From Cladopsammia gracilis (Eukaryota > Cnidaria > Anthozoa > Scleractinia > Dendrophylliidae): a stretch of 64,000 nt of DNA. The stretch lies in the NCBI GenBank assembly GCA_022457155.1, contig JAJGOT010000038.1, positions 2,299,501-2,363,500 of the forward strand, in the 5' to 3' direction. Each line of letters opens with the position of its first letter. The stretch's first letter is position 1. Under the pieces are notes generated by a model. That model was not told where the DNA came from. It did no database searches and worked only from the letters and a program-made list of their open reading frames with translations. This document shows, piece after piece, positions 33,465-45,084 of this stretch. The position numbers were made by a program, and so were the translations under genes.

Positions 33465-34462
33465 ATGGAGAAGGATTTCTTTGTAAAAAAGTGGTAGGTC
33501 AATCTGTTTAATAAAATGTTTATCATAATTACATCGAAGTAAGAAGTTGAGTCCGCCGTACCTTTTAAAACACCTTTAAAATGATAACTTGGGATATACA
33601 GCCAAGATTCGTTTGAACAGTTTTCATTTTTTAAAAGTCTGGGTATCCATGCTAGATTTAGCGACTTGAATGTGGTTAAGATATTTGGTACGCGCAAACC
33701 GCCATCAATATAGTCCTGGTACATTACTTGCCTTTTTATTTTGTCTGGTTTTTTGTTCCATATGAAATTAAATAAATAGCTTGTAATCAACTTAATACTC
33801 GTTTCCTGAGGCATGTTCGACATTGAAGCAGAATAAATCAGCTGCGGTATTCCTAGGCACTTGAAAATTAAACATCTGCAAAGTAAAGTTAATCTCCGAG
33901 ACCTCCAAAAGTTGAGCCGGTTGTCCATTTTCTCTATTTTTTCAGTAATATTTTTCTTATAGTTTCCTTTTTCATCATAAGAGATAAAAATACCGAGAGT
34001 TCTGACTGGATCTTTTGTCCATTTTAAACCCAGCGGTTTCGAATCATTGAGGCGCCAAGGACCTAACCAAAGTGCCTTTGTTTTGGACTGATTAAACTTC
34101 AACCCTGATACATGTCCAAAGACATTAAGTAAGGCAATGGCGTTTTCAACCGAATCAAGATCTTTACATAATAGGGAAGTGTCGTCAGCGAATTGGCTAA
34201 TTTTAAATTCATGTTTGTAAATTTTTAACTCCTGAATATTTTTATCTTGTCGTATCTTACTCGCTAGAATTTCTGCTCCTAAAATGAAGAGGAGAGGAGA
34301 TAGTGGACAACCTTGTCTAACTCCTCTTGACAAAGAAAAGGACTCCGTGCAAAAACCATTGTTTAAGACTGAGCTTTCACATTTAGCATAAAATGTTGAG
34401 ACCCAACGTTTAATACTTTCACCAAAATTAAATACAGAAAGAGTTTGTTGAATAAAGGCCAT
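33461..34462 (-). pseudogene. LINE ORF2, reverse transcriptase C-terminal half
   Basis: 333 codons with SRGVRQGCPLSPLLFILGAE, QFADDTSLLC (RT active site), GLKFNQSKTKALWLG and RTLGIFISYDEKGNYKK. It follows the N-terminal ORF2 segment after a frameshift near 34,440. Confidence 0.88.
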
Positions 34463-36318
34463 TCTAAAGTATCAAAAGCTTTCCTGAAATCGAGCAGCAG
34501 AAGGATTCCAGGAATATCTTGCCGTTTAGTTTGCTCAAGAACATCCGTTAACAATCGTATGTTCTGTCCGATAAATCTTCCCTTAACAAATCCGGTTTGG
34601 TCTGGATTAATTAACTTAGGTAGTACATTTTCTAATCTTTTAGCGATAGCTTTGGTCGCGATCTTATAGTCTACATTTAACAGAGTGATAGGGCGCCAAT
34701 TGGACAGGAGCAATAAATTGGAGTCTTCTTTTGGAACAAGTGTTATGACACCTCTTCTTTGAGAAACTGATAGTTCGCCAACGTCGTAGGAAGCATTAAG
34801 ACTATCCAGAAGATCCTGACCAAGAATTTCAAAAAAACAGTTAAAGAATTCGACAGTATAGCCATCTTCTCCTGGAGATTTCCCTAATTTGAAAGTCTTC
34901 AATATATTCTGCCATTCTTTAAGAGTAAGCTTTCCCTCAATTTCATTGCTTTCATTGTCAGACAATTTTGGCAGTTCTAAATTGGCAATAAAGTTGTTAA
35001 AGTCGCTGCTTTCACTTTTGTCACCATCTAGTTCCGATTTATATAAGTCAGCATAAAAGGAGTGAATTTCGCTCATAATTTCTTTTTCGTCGACAATGAT
35101 ATTACCATCAGGATCAGGTTTGAGTTCCGCTATGACTTTCGTGTTAAAATTTCTCTTTTCTATGTTAAAGAAGTATTTGGTCGGCTTCTCGCCTTCTTCA
35201 GTCCATCGCACTTTAGAGCGAAATATTGCACCTTTTCCTCTACTGTCATAAATATCCTGAAGTTCGCGTTTCAATTGTTCATATTCTTTTAGTTCAGATT
35301 CAATGTTTTGAAGTTCATTACTGTTAGTAATCAACGCATCGATTTCATCCAAACGGTTCTGAATGACTTTTTCCACATTTCTACTCTGCTTGGCTTTGTT
35401 TTTTGAATAAGGAATTGTGAGACTTCTAATTTCCATTTTGATTAATTCCCATTTGAGTCTTTTGTCCTCAATGTCAAGATATTTTTCCTTTATTTTTGGA
35501 TAATTGTCTTTGATTAAATTTACATAGTTCTCGTCCTCGAGCAAGGAGTTGTTAAATTTCCATAGGCCAGGTCCGTGGCTACGATTGCTAATTTTTAATT
35601 TTAGTCGGACTGCTTTGTGATCAGGAGCTATAGAGATTCTTGAGTCAATAGCAAGAACGAATTTAGTAATGGAATTTGACACCAGAAAAAAGTCTATTCT
35701 TGATTGAACTTTTAGATATTTGGATTCATATGTATAGCTTTTTTTTAAAGGGTTCTTTTTCCTAAATACATCGGATAGATTCAATTTTTCCATCATTAAT
35801 AGTACTTTGTCACGATAGGTTGATGGTTTCCACTGCGCGCCACCTTTTTTGTCAATACGTTGCAGAGTTACATTCCAGTCACCACCAATAATTACATTAT
35901 CAATTTCGACTTTGCTTAACAAAATCTCATTTAAGCGTTGGATAAACGTGTCTTGTTGCGCCGGGTTGTTAGGAGCGTAAATGTTACAAATAGAGAGTTT
36001 AACCTTTTGAATAAACAAATTGATTATTACGATCCTGCCTTCCGGATCACTGTGATGACTGTCAACGGACAGATCATATGAAGGGTTAACTAAAATGCAA
36101 ACTCCTTTCTGATGATTGGTCCCATGGGAGAAAAAAATGCCACCTCCCCATTCATTTTTCCACAATGTTTCATCTTTTGGTTCAGAATATGTTTCTTGTA
36201 GAAGATAAAATAAACATTTTTGGTTCTTCAAATAACTAAAAATACTTCTTCTTTTAGGTTGGCTTTTTAGGCCTCTAACATTCAAGGAAAGTACACTACA
36301 CTTAGACAGATCTAACAT
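34363..36318 (-). pseudogene. LINE ORF2, endonuclease and RT N-terminal half
   Basis: 651 codons from ATG at 36318. Endonuclease motifs LLQETYS, VIIGGDWNVTLQ and APDHKAVRL, then RT motifs LSNWRPITLLNVDYKIATKA, DQTGFVKGRF and LLDFRKAFDTLEW. The frame is lost just after that aspartate block, about 34,440. The element resembles the intact LINE at 25-30 kb in layout but is clearly a different family by sequence. Confidence 0.9.
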
Positions 36319-36562
36319 GTCAGAGAAATCAAAAAAATTATATCAATACAAAAAAAAAACACAGATACACACACAACGCAGTGTTAGGACCGCTTTGTAG
36401 AACACACAAATTGATAACCGTATCCGAAGGCTATAGGTCGGAACACTTTCCCAAAGAAGCTCAGTACAGAGGGATTACATAAAAGTTAAACAGAAATAGC
36501 TCTTTTAGAGTTTCTCTAATAAACCAGTAAAAATTAATTGAAAACTTACTAATTGTTTAGAT

Positions 36563-36644
36563 TATTTAAACTTATCAAGATCGTCATCTTCGCGGATTTG
36601 GATGGTTTTAGTACCTTCAGCTACCCGTAGGAAGATTTTGCCAT
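36563..36644 (-). pseudogene. Residual ORF1 C-terminus of the second LINE
   Basis: The minus strand reads GKIFLRVAEGTKTIQIRED then DLDKFK and a TAA at 36563. This matches the end of L1-type ORF1 proteins. The element is cut here, so nothing further upstream remains. Confidence 0.65.
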
Positions 36645-36656
36645 AAACAAGTTTAT

Positions 36657-37840
36657 GAGTTCCAAAATATGCGTGCTAGTTACCCCAGGAGGGGAGAGAG
36701 AAACCATGTACGCTCCATTAGAAGTTTCCATGGTGTGCAATGTTTATAAACGTGGGTATACGCTGACTATGCGCGCATATCAAGTACGCGCTCCTTACAA
36801 AGGCGCGAATTCTTCTGAAAATTGTTTGTCAGCTTCGCCTGAACTCAGATGCGGAGCGGCTTATAATCCCAACAACTATTTCTCGGAAAACAATTGATGC
36901 ATGCAAAGTATTGCAGTACCTTGAAATTCATGTGGAAGGAATTTGACACCAAACTGCTGGATAATTTTCGAAAAATAATGGAAAACGCAGCATTGGAGAT
37001 TTGAGCAGGTTCTGGAGCATTTTATAATATTTACAGGACAAGTAAACAATTTTTAACGGTTCGCTCGATTTGCAATCGGCTTAGAATTCAAATTAAGCAA
37101 GCATTGGGAAGGCTTCTCCCAGAAATTTGGGTTGGATTGTTTTGTCAAAGAGCCTCAAGTATTAGAAATTTCAACAGAATCTTAAGGCTAAATTTTGATG
37201 GCCTTATACTTCCGCCTTGAACTGTTCAGCCCGCAAACCAGCCCAGTTCGTGTACAAAATGCATGCGTAATTTTTGATATTGTTACTTTCAAGTTAGTTT
37301 TGCAGGCCATTTTTTATACTCGACCTATGTTTCTTATTCGAAAATTGTTCACACTAGACCGAGGAGATGTTTTTTGAAGTCTGTGTCCGCTCTAATTCTT
37401 GTGCACCTTGCCCAGTTTATTATCGTTCCTTGATTCGCGTTAATTTGTTTAAAGACTGCGAAATCGCGCAGGAGTCAGTCGATTTTAACTGATTTCATTG
37501 CTTTTAACAGTAATCTTTTCAAATGTAACAGAAATAATTTACAGTTTGGGAAGTAATAGACGAGTGTGGATTTGATCGAGAATCGATAAATTAAATATTC
37601 AAAGCGAGTACAGAAAAATTGGTAGCTTCCATCAACGTGTCTCAGCGTGTTCTTTGATGATGCAATGTGTATCACGCAAAATTCGTTGGGAGGAGGGGTT
37701 GCGTGACTCGTTTAAAATAAACCATAAAACTTTCTTACGCATGCGCATGAGTATAGGCTACTTGAAGCCTCTTGTTATGCATGGTCTGTTCGAGTCTCCT
37801 ACTGTGTTACTGCGCCACTAAAAGGGAGGCGAAAAATGTT
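36657..37840. other. No gene seen between the LINE and the pogo element
   Basis: About 1.2 kb without family motifs. Short open frames at 36655-36897 and 37195-37377 have no support. Confidence 0.5.
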
Positions 37841-37842
37841 TA

Positions 37843-37867
37843 CAGTATGTTGCCCAGTTTTCGGTCA
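37843..37867 (+). repeat. Left terminal inverted repeat of the pogo element
   Basis: 25 bases, preceded by TA. The last 13 bases, CAGTTTTCGGTCA, recur as subterminal sites at 38,031-38,043 and 38,051-38,063. Confidence 0.9.
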
Positions 37868-38297
37868 CTTAAGATTATAACATTCAAAACTTTTTTCCCT
37901 TAAGCATTTGAGTCTTGTGTTCTTCAGTAGAGACAGCTAGTTGACTTGACTATACGCTGTAAAAATATCTTACAAATCTGTTGAATACGCTTTGAAAAAA
38001 TATCGATCTAGTAGACCACGGTAGGGTGCCCAGTTTTCGGTCAGCTTGTCCAGTTTTCGGTCACTAGATGAAAGTAAAAAATGAATAGGAATTCATGCGC
38101 AATCCAGGTTCTTTGTTGTATTTTAAGCTTAACCATCCAAATAAGTGCTCTTTACGTAAAACCTGATTCACTGAAAGCTCCTTATTTGGAAGTAATGCGC
38201 CAATGTTTTCGCTAACATGCTTTTATTCATTTATCACGCCTTCAGGCGCTTTGCATAATAAAGTGTTTGCATCATATGTTCATAACACTGTTTTATT

Positions 38298-38490
38298 TCA
38301 TGAATTAACGATTACATTTGAAACAGTTTTCTCTGGCATGGCAGTGACTGCCTCGTTTACTCTTCCTAGCGCTGGTTCTAGGTTTCCTGTCACACACATT
38401 TTGTACCGACAAGGAATGACGGCTCCACCACCTGGAGAATGCTGGTTTGGCCATGGCGGGAAACTTTTACATGGTACGCCCGTCTGCTCA
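38298..38490 (-). CDS. HIRAN-like protein, second exon
   Basis: The exon starts after acceptor TTTATCTTAG (intron of 53 bases, with a CTAAT branch-like word) and runs 193 bases to a stop. It reads EQTGVPCKSFPPWPNQHSPG, then GGGAVIPCRYKMCV and a tail ending VIVNS. The GGGA-[VI]-[IL]-PC-x-Y block is the hallmark C-terminal part of this small HIRAN-like family as I know it from cnidarian genomes. Phase matches the first exon exactly (329 plus 193 bases, 173 residues). Confidence 0.7.
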
Positions 38491-38543
38491 CTAAGATAAA
38501 ATGCATTAAAAATATTAGTGCTGCGATTGTAATTAGCACTTAC

Positions 38544-38873
38544 GGCCCTGAATGGCTCATTACATACCATGTTATCTCGCTTACGTCTGGGGCGCCTAAA
38601 AGTCCCCAAAAGCAAGATGAGAGTCCTTGAGGTACTCGGCCGATTGGAAGCCCTGCTATCGTTCGAACTCTTTCTCCTCGTTTCTCGTCCGTTACTTTGT
38701 TCCACATATCTCTGGGGATGTGGTCAATCTCTGGAACCCACACTAAACAAGCGTTCTTGTCGTGTTTATTCCCATATTCTTTAGTAACAGGCAGCATCAT
38801 TTCTTGTGGTGGCCTAATTTGAAACTCATGGTACCCTTTTATTACTGCGTTGTTGACGATTATGAAATGCATC
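38544..38873 (-). CDS. HIRAN-like protein encoded inside the pogo element, first exon
   Basis: Start ATG at 38872-38870 directly follows TTATTAG, so either it is the true start or the exon is spliced to an upstream one. The exon ends GGGCC followed by donor GTAAGT at 38543. Motifs: VIKGYHEFQIRPPQEMMLPV, then EYGNKHDKNACLVWVPE, then TIAGLPIGRVPQGLSSCFWG. HIRAN domains (as in HLTF) bind 3' DNA ends and have the pattern G-x-x-x-x-x...P-x-N-x-x-D-x-N-A-x-x-V...G-x-[LV]-P; here GNKHDKNA and GRVP fit. It lies about 310 bases downstream of the transposase stop on the same strand, within the same TA-flanked ends. Role unknown: it could help transposition, be a captured host gene, or be an unrelated nested sequence. 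Confidence 0.65.
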
Positions 38874-39180
38874 CTAATAAACACAAACAATACATTATAG
38901 ATAATCAATTTAAATTTATTTGGGATTTCTGTAAAGGTTTACTTATTTCGTCCATGCATTATCAAGCTTCTGACCTGAAATCCTGCCTAAAAAATCAATA
39001 TAGTTATTGTATTAGCTTTAATTTACTTGAAAAAAACACATTTTCACTGAAACAAACGCAATCGAAGCAAAACGTAAAGTCTAAGTCTTTAAGGATAAGC
39101 GAGGCTTATAACCGGGGAGTGGGTGATACAGCTGTTTTCACGATTTTACAGTATCATGGAAGCACTGTTTTGAAATGATA

Positions 39181-39655
39181 TTAGTGATGATTCATAACAA
39201 ATTCAATGTCTGTGTCCATCACTTGACAAATTTGATTTCCCTTGTTACGCTCGCAAGACGGCCGCAACTTCTTCGGGGTGTCTTGTTTCCGACCAGTTCT
39301 AGCATGATCCCTTTTCCTCTTCTTCGCTTGCTTTTCTTCCAGCAATATCTGTCTTTTCTCTTCCCTTTCTCGTTGCTTTTGCTCCTTCTTTGCTTTCTCT
39401 TCCAACTTCTTTTTCTCGCGCTCTGATTTCAACTGTTCAGCCTTCTTCATCCTGTCTTGTTTATCTTTCAACTCCCTTGCCTTCTTCAATTTCTCATTTA
39501 GTAAAAGCTGCATCGATTCAGGCCCATTCAAAAAGTTTGGTATATTTCTCTTGTAGTTCTTCGATTTCGATGGCTCTTTTGGCTTGATTGTGGGGTGTAC
39601 CAGAATTTCTCGGAGAACAGACGACGATGCTTGCTTTTGAAGTGTTACTTCTGGG
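39181..39655 (-). pseudogene. Pogo transposase, C-terminal tail separated by an insertion
   Basis: From 39,655 the minus strand reads PEVTLQKQASSSVLREILVH, then KNYKRNIPNFLNGPESMQLL, then a highly charged K/E/R helix and a basic end (KKRKRDHARTGRKQ), to a stop at 39181. The frame and the shared CCAGAAG target site show it was continuous with the transposase at 43,162 before the insertion. Charged, coiled-coil-prone tails are common in Tigger/jerky-like proteins. Confidence 0.85.
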
Positions 39656-42600
39656 AGGGTCTGGATGGGGTTTACTGACAACTGACAAATGGCTGAAATT
39701 TTAACTGACAACTGACAAATAACCTGAAATTTTACTGACAACTGACATTTCTACCAGGGTTAACTGACAACTGATAACAATCTTGAAATAATCCCTTTTC
39801 GGTTTTATTTAATAATATAAAATTGTATACTTTTGATCTCGACTTATAACTCGAGATCTCGACTTGTAAAGAAAAATACTTTTTTGTTTTCAGAGCTCTC
39901 TAACCTTCTAATGTCAAAGTTCCAATCAAATACGAAATTAACGCTTGCATACAGCAGGTGAACTTTAGCCACAAATTTCCATTTAACTGTCCTTTTAATC
40001 AGTGTCTTCAACGCAGTCATAAAGGAAGCCGTAGTGCTGAATGTTAGTTTCATATTAAAGAAACGTTTGAGCTGGTTTGAAGCTATAGCTACTAAAAGTT
40101 AACATTGCTACACTAAGGTAAGTCTAGTCTAAGAATTCAGATTTTAGTAGTAGACCATTTCGGTTTGAAATGTATTAAACTTTTTATTTTTGTGAGTGCG
40201 AGTTTATATAATAACCTGTTCAGCAACTCTAGTTAAACAGTCAAATTTGAACGAAACAAAAACAGTCATGACACAATAGATGGATTTCAAAAACAAACAG
40301 ATTCTCCTGAGATCTACTTTTAAAAATCCAACAAGAACATAAACAAGCAAGTGCATCAGCCCACCCAAAGATAATGTTGCTCCTAAAACAAGAGAAAAAA
40401 AAAGATGAAGTTCTTTGGTTTTAGATTTAAAACACTTTACTCGTTTCATTTACGTTTGGAACAAATTTTCGACCCAAAGTTCAGAAAATAGAAATAAACC
40501 GAAAAATACTAGATCATTCGTGGTTTCGAAGTATTTGTTTAACACTGATATTTGCATGCAATCCTTGACATAAGTGCGAATGTGAAGCTAGCAGCCTTTT
40601 CATCATTGGTTATGTTTATGATCATGAGAACGCTGTTTCAAAATAAATGTTTGAAATAACACTTTTCAAACCATGTTTGCCCAAGAATTCAAATAATTTT
40701 TATCCGATAGTACAGTAAGAGGAGCCTGTGCGCTATTTGTTGTGTTCGGAGAAGATATAGCGAGTATAAACTCGTTAGTCGCTTGTAATTTCATTGCCTT
40801 GAGGATGAAAGCCATCGGCCGGTTAAATACGTACATACCCAGAATTCAGACAACAAAATTTTCGAAATTATGCATTTTTTCTTTTCGATATTATTCTGTT
40901 TTATATATCAACAGACAAAACTTAAGCGACGCACTTGGGGAGTGGATTGTTTTAAAAGTGTTGGTCGCAATAAAAATATATAATTTCTTTTTTGGATGAA
41001 TTTCAAGGAAAGTTCCACTCAGTATACAAACAGCTCCTTTCTTCGATTTCGGGCTGTTTTTAGGAGCAGGGTTGTCAGATTGCTCCTTAAACATGTTATA
41101 TGCAATATATGAAACGTTCTGAATTTAGAATCAGTCATTTTCGCCTCAGAAGTAGTAGAACATTGAAAAGCTTAAGTTTCGTTTGCGAGTAATCAATCAA
41201 CATATTCAACTTTATTCTCGCGCTTTGAAGTTTTATTCAAACAAATAATTGCTACAAAGCCGAAGAAGTTTACCTAGGAAAAGGGAAAAGTTTAACTTAA
41301 AATAGAATACTAACATAAACGAAAACAACTTATTATGTATTATTAGACACCTGCACCTTTGAAACACTGAATAACCAAAATATTTACATTTTTAATATGA
41401 GAACGCTGTATAATTACAGTCAAACCTCAAAAAAGCGGTCACCCTCGGGGAATAGCCTATATATGAATTGTCAGAAAAGTCGCATAATATACCCTATTAC
41501 GCCCCCATCTCTATTAAGTCCCCCCTCTAATAAGCCGCCCCACGTGAGCTTCGAGGTTATTAATAAGCCGCCCTCTCTATTTAATATTTAATAAGCCCCC
41601 CTCTCCACAGCCACTTAGGTTGGGTTAGAATCACATTATGTTCTTGATCTCAACATTTCCAATTTTATATGGGACAGTTTCAATACTTTCTTATCAAGTT
41701 CTGTTTTCAGTATATCAATGATAGGTTTTGACTTGTATATCGTACTATATGTTCCTGGAACAACAAGAAAAAGGAAAAGTTTACCTTCAAATAGAATACT
41801 AACATAAACGAAAACAACTTATTATGTATTATTAGACACCTGCACCTTTGAAACACTGAATAACCAAAAAATTTACATTTTTAATATGAGAACGCTGTAT
41901 AATTGTATATGAATTGTCAGAAATGTCGCATAATACACTCTATTACGCCCCCATCTCTATTAAGCCCATCTCTAATAAGCCGCCCCTCTTGAGCTTCGAG
42001 GTTTTTAAAAAACAGCCCTCTCTATTTAATATTTAATAAGCCCCGCTCTCCACAACCACTTAGGTTGGGTTAGAATCACCTAATTATATTCTTGATCTCA
42101 ACATTTCCAATTTTATATGGGACAGTTTCAATACTCTCTTATCAAGTTCTGTTTTCAGTACATCAATGATTGGTTTTGACTTGTATATCGTACTATATGT
42201 TCTTGGAACAACAGGAAAAAGGAAAAGTTTACCTTAAAATAGAATACTAACATAAACGAAAACAACTTATTATGTATTATTAGACACCAGCACCTTTGAA
42301 ACACTGAATAACCAAAAAAATTACATTTTTAATATGAGAACGCTGTATAATTACAGTCAAACCTCTATTAAGCGGTCAGCCTCGGGGAATAACCTATATA
42401 TGAATTGTCAGAAAAGTCGCATAATATACTCTATTACGCCCCCATCTCTATTAAGCCCCCTCTCTAATAAGCCGCCCGTCGTGAGCTTCGAGGTTTTTCA
42501 TAAGCCGCCCTCTCTATTAAATATTTAATAAGCCCCGCTCTCCACAGCCACTTAGGGTGGGTAAGAATCACCTAATTATATTCTTGATCTCAACATTTCC

Positions 42601-43161
42601 AATTTTATATGGGACAGTTTCAATACTTTCTTATCAAGTTCTGTTTTCAGTATATCAATGATAGGTTTTGACTTGTATATCTTACTTTATGTTCCTGGAA
42701 CAACAAGTTCATCTTTAAGTTTTAAATACGCCCCCCTCTAGAAGGCCTGAAAGTAAATAAGGAAATAGAAGGGCTGGTGACTGCATATTAAAGAATATGT
42801 TTGATCCAAGTCTTCTTTCAGCTAAGTCTAATACTCCCAATTAGCTTTAGTCAGTTTGCATATTACATGTATCAATCAACATATTCAACATTATTGCCTT
42901 GCGTACAAGTTATCTAATATGATAACAGGCAAATTTGAAACAAATAATTTCTACAAAGACGATGATGTTGAAGACTATGATATGCATTTTTAATCATTAT
43001 AGGGAGTCTAAAATGCCCCAAAACAGTTATTTCGTATCTTAGATAATTATTAACAGTCATTTAACTGACAACTGACAAAGGAGACAAAATTTAACTGACA
43101 ACTGACAAATGGCCTAAATTTTAACTGACAACTGACATTTGAATCCCCCCATCCAGACCCT
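39656..43161. mobile_element. 3.5 kb hAT-like non-autonomous element inside the pogo transposase
   Basis: The ends AGGGTCTGGATGGGG and CCCCATCCAGACCCT are exact 15 bp inverted repeats. The flanks CTTCTGGG (39,648-39,655) and CTTCTGGT (43,162-43,169) are an 8 bp target duplication with one mismatch, the length used by hAT elements. Just inside each end are direct AACTGACAACTGACAAAT repeats. The interior has no recognisable transposase and contains three large tandem units. It interrupts a glutamate codon context of the pogo transposase. Confidence 0.85.
41284..42715. repeat. Three tandem units of about 450-490 bp
   Basis: Each unit starts AGGAAAAGTTT (about 41,284, 41,772 and 42,220), continues with AATAGAATACTAACATAAAC and TATTATTAGACACC, and has a C-rich 'attaagccgccc' section and a GGGACAGTTTCAATAC section. 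The middle unit lacks about 40 bases after GCTGTATAATT. The third ends near 42,715. Confidence 0.9.
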
Positions 43162-44656
43162 CTTCTGGTGTTGGCACTGATGGCGGTGTTGTGTGACGCG
43201 CTGCGCTGGAAGCCGATAAGGGCGTGGTGCTCTGTGACTGTTTGGTATCCAGGTCTTGTAGTTCGTTGCTTGACTTATACAAGGCTTTCCATGTCTTGTA
43301 CGTTGGACTGCCCTCTAAGCTGTAGCCATTTTCGATCCTTCGATGATATTTCGTTCTTACGGGAGAATCCAGAACAGCCTCAAATGCATTTAAAGCTTCC
43401 TTTGCTGGGGAAACGATCTGGCCCTGCTCGGTGGTTGGCTTGCCTCCTGGCTCTGAACTTGGTGATGATGCAATTAAACTGTGTGCGACTTGAGATCTAT
43501 CAATCGGATATATCCCAGACTTACGGAATGCATTCACAAGAGTAGCTGGGCTCATAACTTGCTCCCATGTTGGCTTAAGTACTGAACAGAAATTCTTTTT
43601 GTTGACCTCGCTGTTTGGATTTTTCTGGGTGTACTCTCTAACAGATTTGTACCAACTTTGTTTCATGGGGCCAAAAAGACCAACATCAGCTGGCTGTACC
43701 AGGTGGGTTGCGTTCTTCAGTAGAGCGTAGAGGAGGATTCCGTTGTCTTCTGCCAGTTTGAAAGTGTCATAGTCTATGCGAGAGTCGTGAGAATCGACCA
43801 ACAATAGCACAGGTCTTGCTGGCGTTAGGTTGGGGATAAAGTGGTTAGCGAGCCACTTATAAAAACTCTGAGTATCCATCCACCCTGATTCCGTCACAGA
43901 GAACACGCTCCATTGTATTCCGCCGTCAAGTGGGTTATACGTAACGGGCACTCTTTTTCCGGGAAACAAGAAATAGGGTGGAAGCCATTGCCCGCACGCG
44001 TTGAAGCAGGGGAGCACGGTGATATGCTCTTTGCTACCTGATAGGACTCGATAAGGTGCCATTTTCACTTTAGAAGGCCCGATTACATTTCCTGCACGAC
44101 CTTGTAGCTCAAATCCAGTTTCATCACAATTCCAAATTTGTGATGGAGAATTGCTCAACCCCTTTTCTTCAACAAATGACTCGTACTCTGTAAACCAGTT
44201 GTCTACTTCCTGTTTCGTTATAGCAGCCCTCTTCTTCTCTAGCGGCCTTGCCTTTCGGTTCTTGACTTCAGGATTGCGCTTGCAAAAGCTTCTATACCAT
44301 TTCTCCCCTGGCTTATTGTTGGGAAAGGGCGTGCTTCGGCCATCTTTATCTAAGAACTTCTTCACTGACTCCTTAAAGGCATCCTTATTTAATCCAAAGC
44401 CTCGGTTTGACATTTCAATTAACCATTGGGCGAATTGGGATTCTTCCGACTTCGACAAGATTGGACGGGGGTCCGCTCGTTGGTCATATTCCACTATTCC
44501 ATTCAATCGATCGAGTAAAGCACTTCTTTTCAGTCCATGTTTGATGGCAGCAGCTCTTGCACTGAGCCCTCCCTCGTTCACATCCCTCATGGCAAGAAGA
44601 TATCGTTCACTCGCCATACTATTACTTGGAGCTGACAAAAGAGGGATTTTATTCAC
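43121..44656 (-). CDS. Pogo/Tigger DDD transposase, interrupted at its 3' end
   Basis: 511 codons as read; the genuine part ends at 43,162 and the last residues come from the inserted element. The second methionine (residue 14, MASERYLLAM, at 44,618) is the likelier start, because a good acceptor (TTTTGTCAG) precedes it. Domains: psq-type helix-turn-helix (residues 14-55, GLSARAAAIKHGLKRSALLD), CENP-B-like second DNA-binding domain (about 70-140, LNKDAFKESVKKFL and WYRSFCKRNPEVKNRKA), DDE_1 catalytic core with D178 (IWNCDETGF), D288 (LLLVDSHDSRID) and D324 (THLVQPADVGLFGPMKQ). All three acidic residues are present. It cuts and joins the element ends at TA sites. Confidence 0.93.
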   Translation of the reverse strand: MNKIPLLSAPSNSMASERYLLAMRDVNEGGLSARAAAIKHGLKRSALLDRLNGIVEYDQRADPRPILSKSEESQFAQWLIEMSNRGFGLNKDAFKESVKKFLDKDGRSTPFPNNKPGEKWYRSFCKRNPEVKNRKARPLEKKRAAITKQEVDNWFTEYESFVEEKGLSNSPSQIWNCDETGFELQGRAGNVIGPSKVKMAPYRVLSGSKEHITVLPCFNACGQWLPPYFLFPGKRVPVTYNPLDGGIQWSVFSVTESGWMDTQSFYKWLANHFIPNLTPARPVLLLVDSHDSRIDYDTFKLAEDNGILLYALLKNATHLVQPADVGLFGPMKQSWYKSVREYTQKNPNSEVNKKNFCSVLKPTWEQVMSPATLVNAFRKSGIYPIDRSQVAHSLIASSPSSEPGGKPTTEQGQIVSPAKEALNAFEAVLDSPVRTKYHRRIENGYSLEGSPTYKTWKALYKSSNELQDLDTKQSQSTTPLSASSAARHTTPPSVPTPEEGLDGGIQMSVVS

Positions 44657-44699
44657 TTATGAAGAAATTGGTAGATTTACTATTTTTTATATTTTGTAA

Positions 44700-45084
44700 A
44701 TTTTATACGAATACTGAGGCTTAGATTTGGCCAAATAATTAAGAGCAACTCAAACCAAAATTTAATGACCTTTAATGGTTATTACTCCAAAAATGCTAAT
44801 TTCATCCCATCAATAAATTCCGCATAACGTTAACGTGAAAACATAGAGCCGCATCGCACGGTTTTGTTTTTATAATTTTGATCCGTATTTACACGTCTTA
44901 CAAAATCAGTATTTATATCAAAGACTTTTAATAACAGCTTACTCTATTAGATAAAGGTATACATAAGGTCTAGGCCGTTCAATTTGAATAAGAAACAAGT
45001 CGAAACAAGCTCGGCGTGTAATAAAATTTCACGAAATCAGTTCTAGGCTTTGTTTTGTCGCAACGTGTTCAGAGTATTGAAGTA
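44700..45084. other. Pogo 5' flank, no gene
   Basis: AT-rich sequence upstream of the transposase. It may contain the promoter and a 5' non-coding exon, but no specific signal stands out. Confidence 0.4.

Larger units (their letters stand above)
32244..36644 (-). mobile_element. 5'-truncated L1/Tx1-type LINE, second copy
   Basis: The element contains a residual ORF1 C-terminus, a frameshifted ORF2, an AATAAA signal and a poly(A) tail (plus-strand T-run at about 32,243-32,255). AAACAAGTTT-like sequence occurs at both ends (about 32,236-32,243 running into the tail, and 36,645-36,654), consistent with a target-site duplication around a 5'-truncated insertion. A (CA)n tract lies in the 3' UTR at 32,372-32,424. 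Confidence 0.8.

Noticed and set aside
41400..42700. CRISPR-like array from regularly spaced similar units
   Set aside because: Units are about 470 bp and contiguous without spacers; this is a tandem duplication in a eukaryotic transposon.
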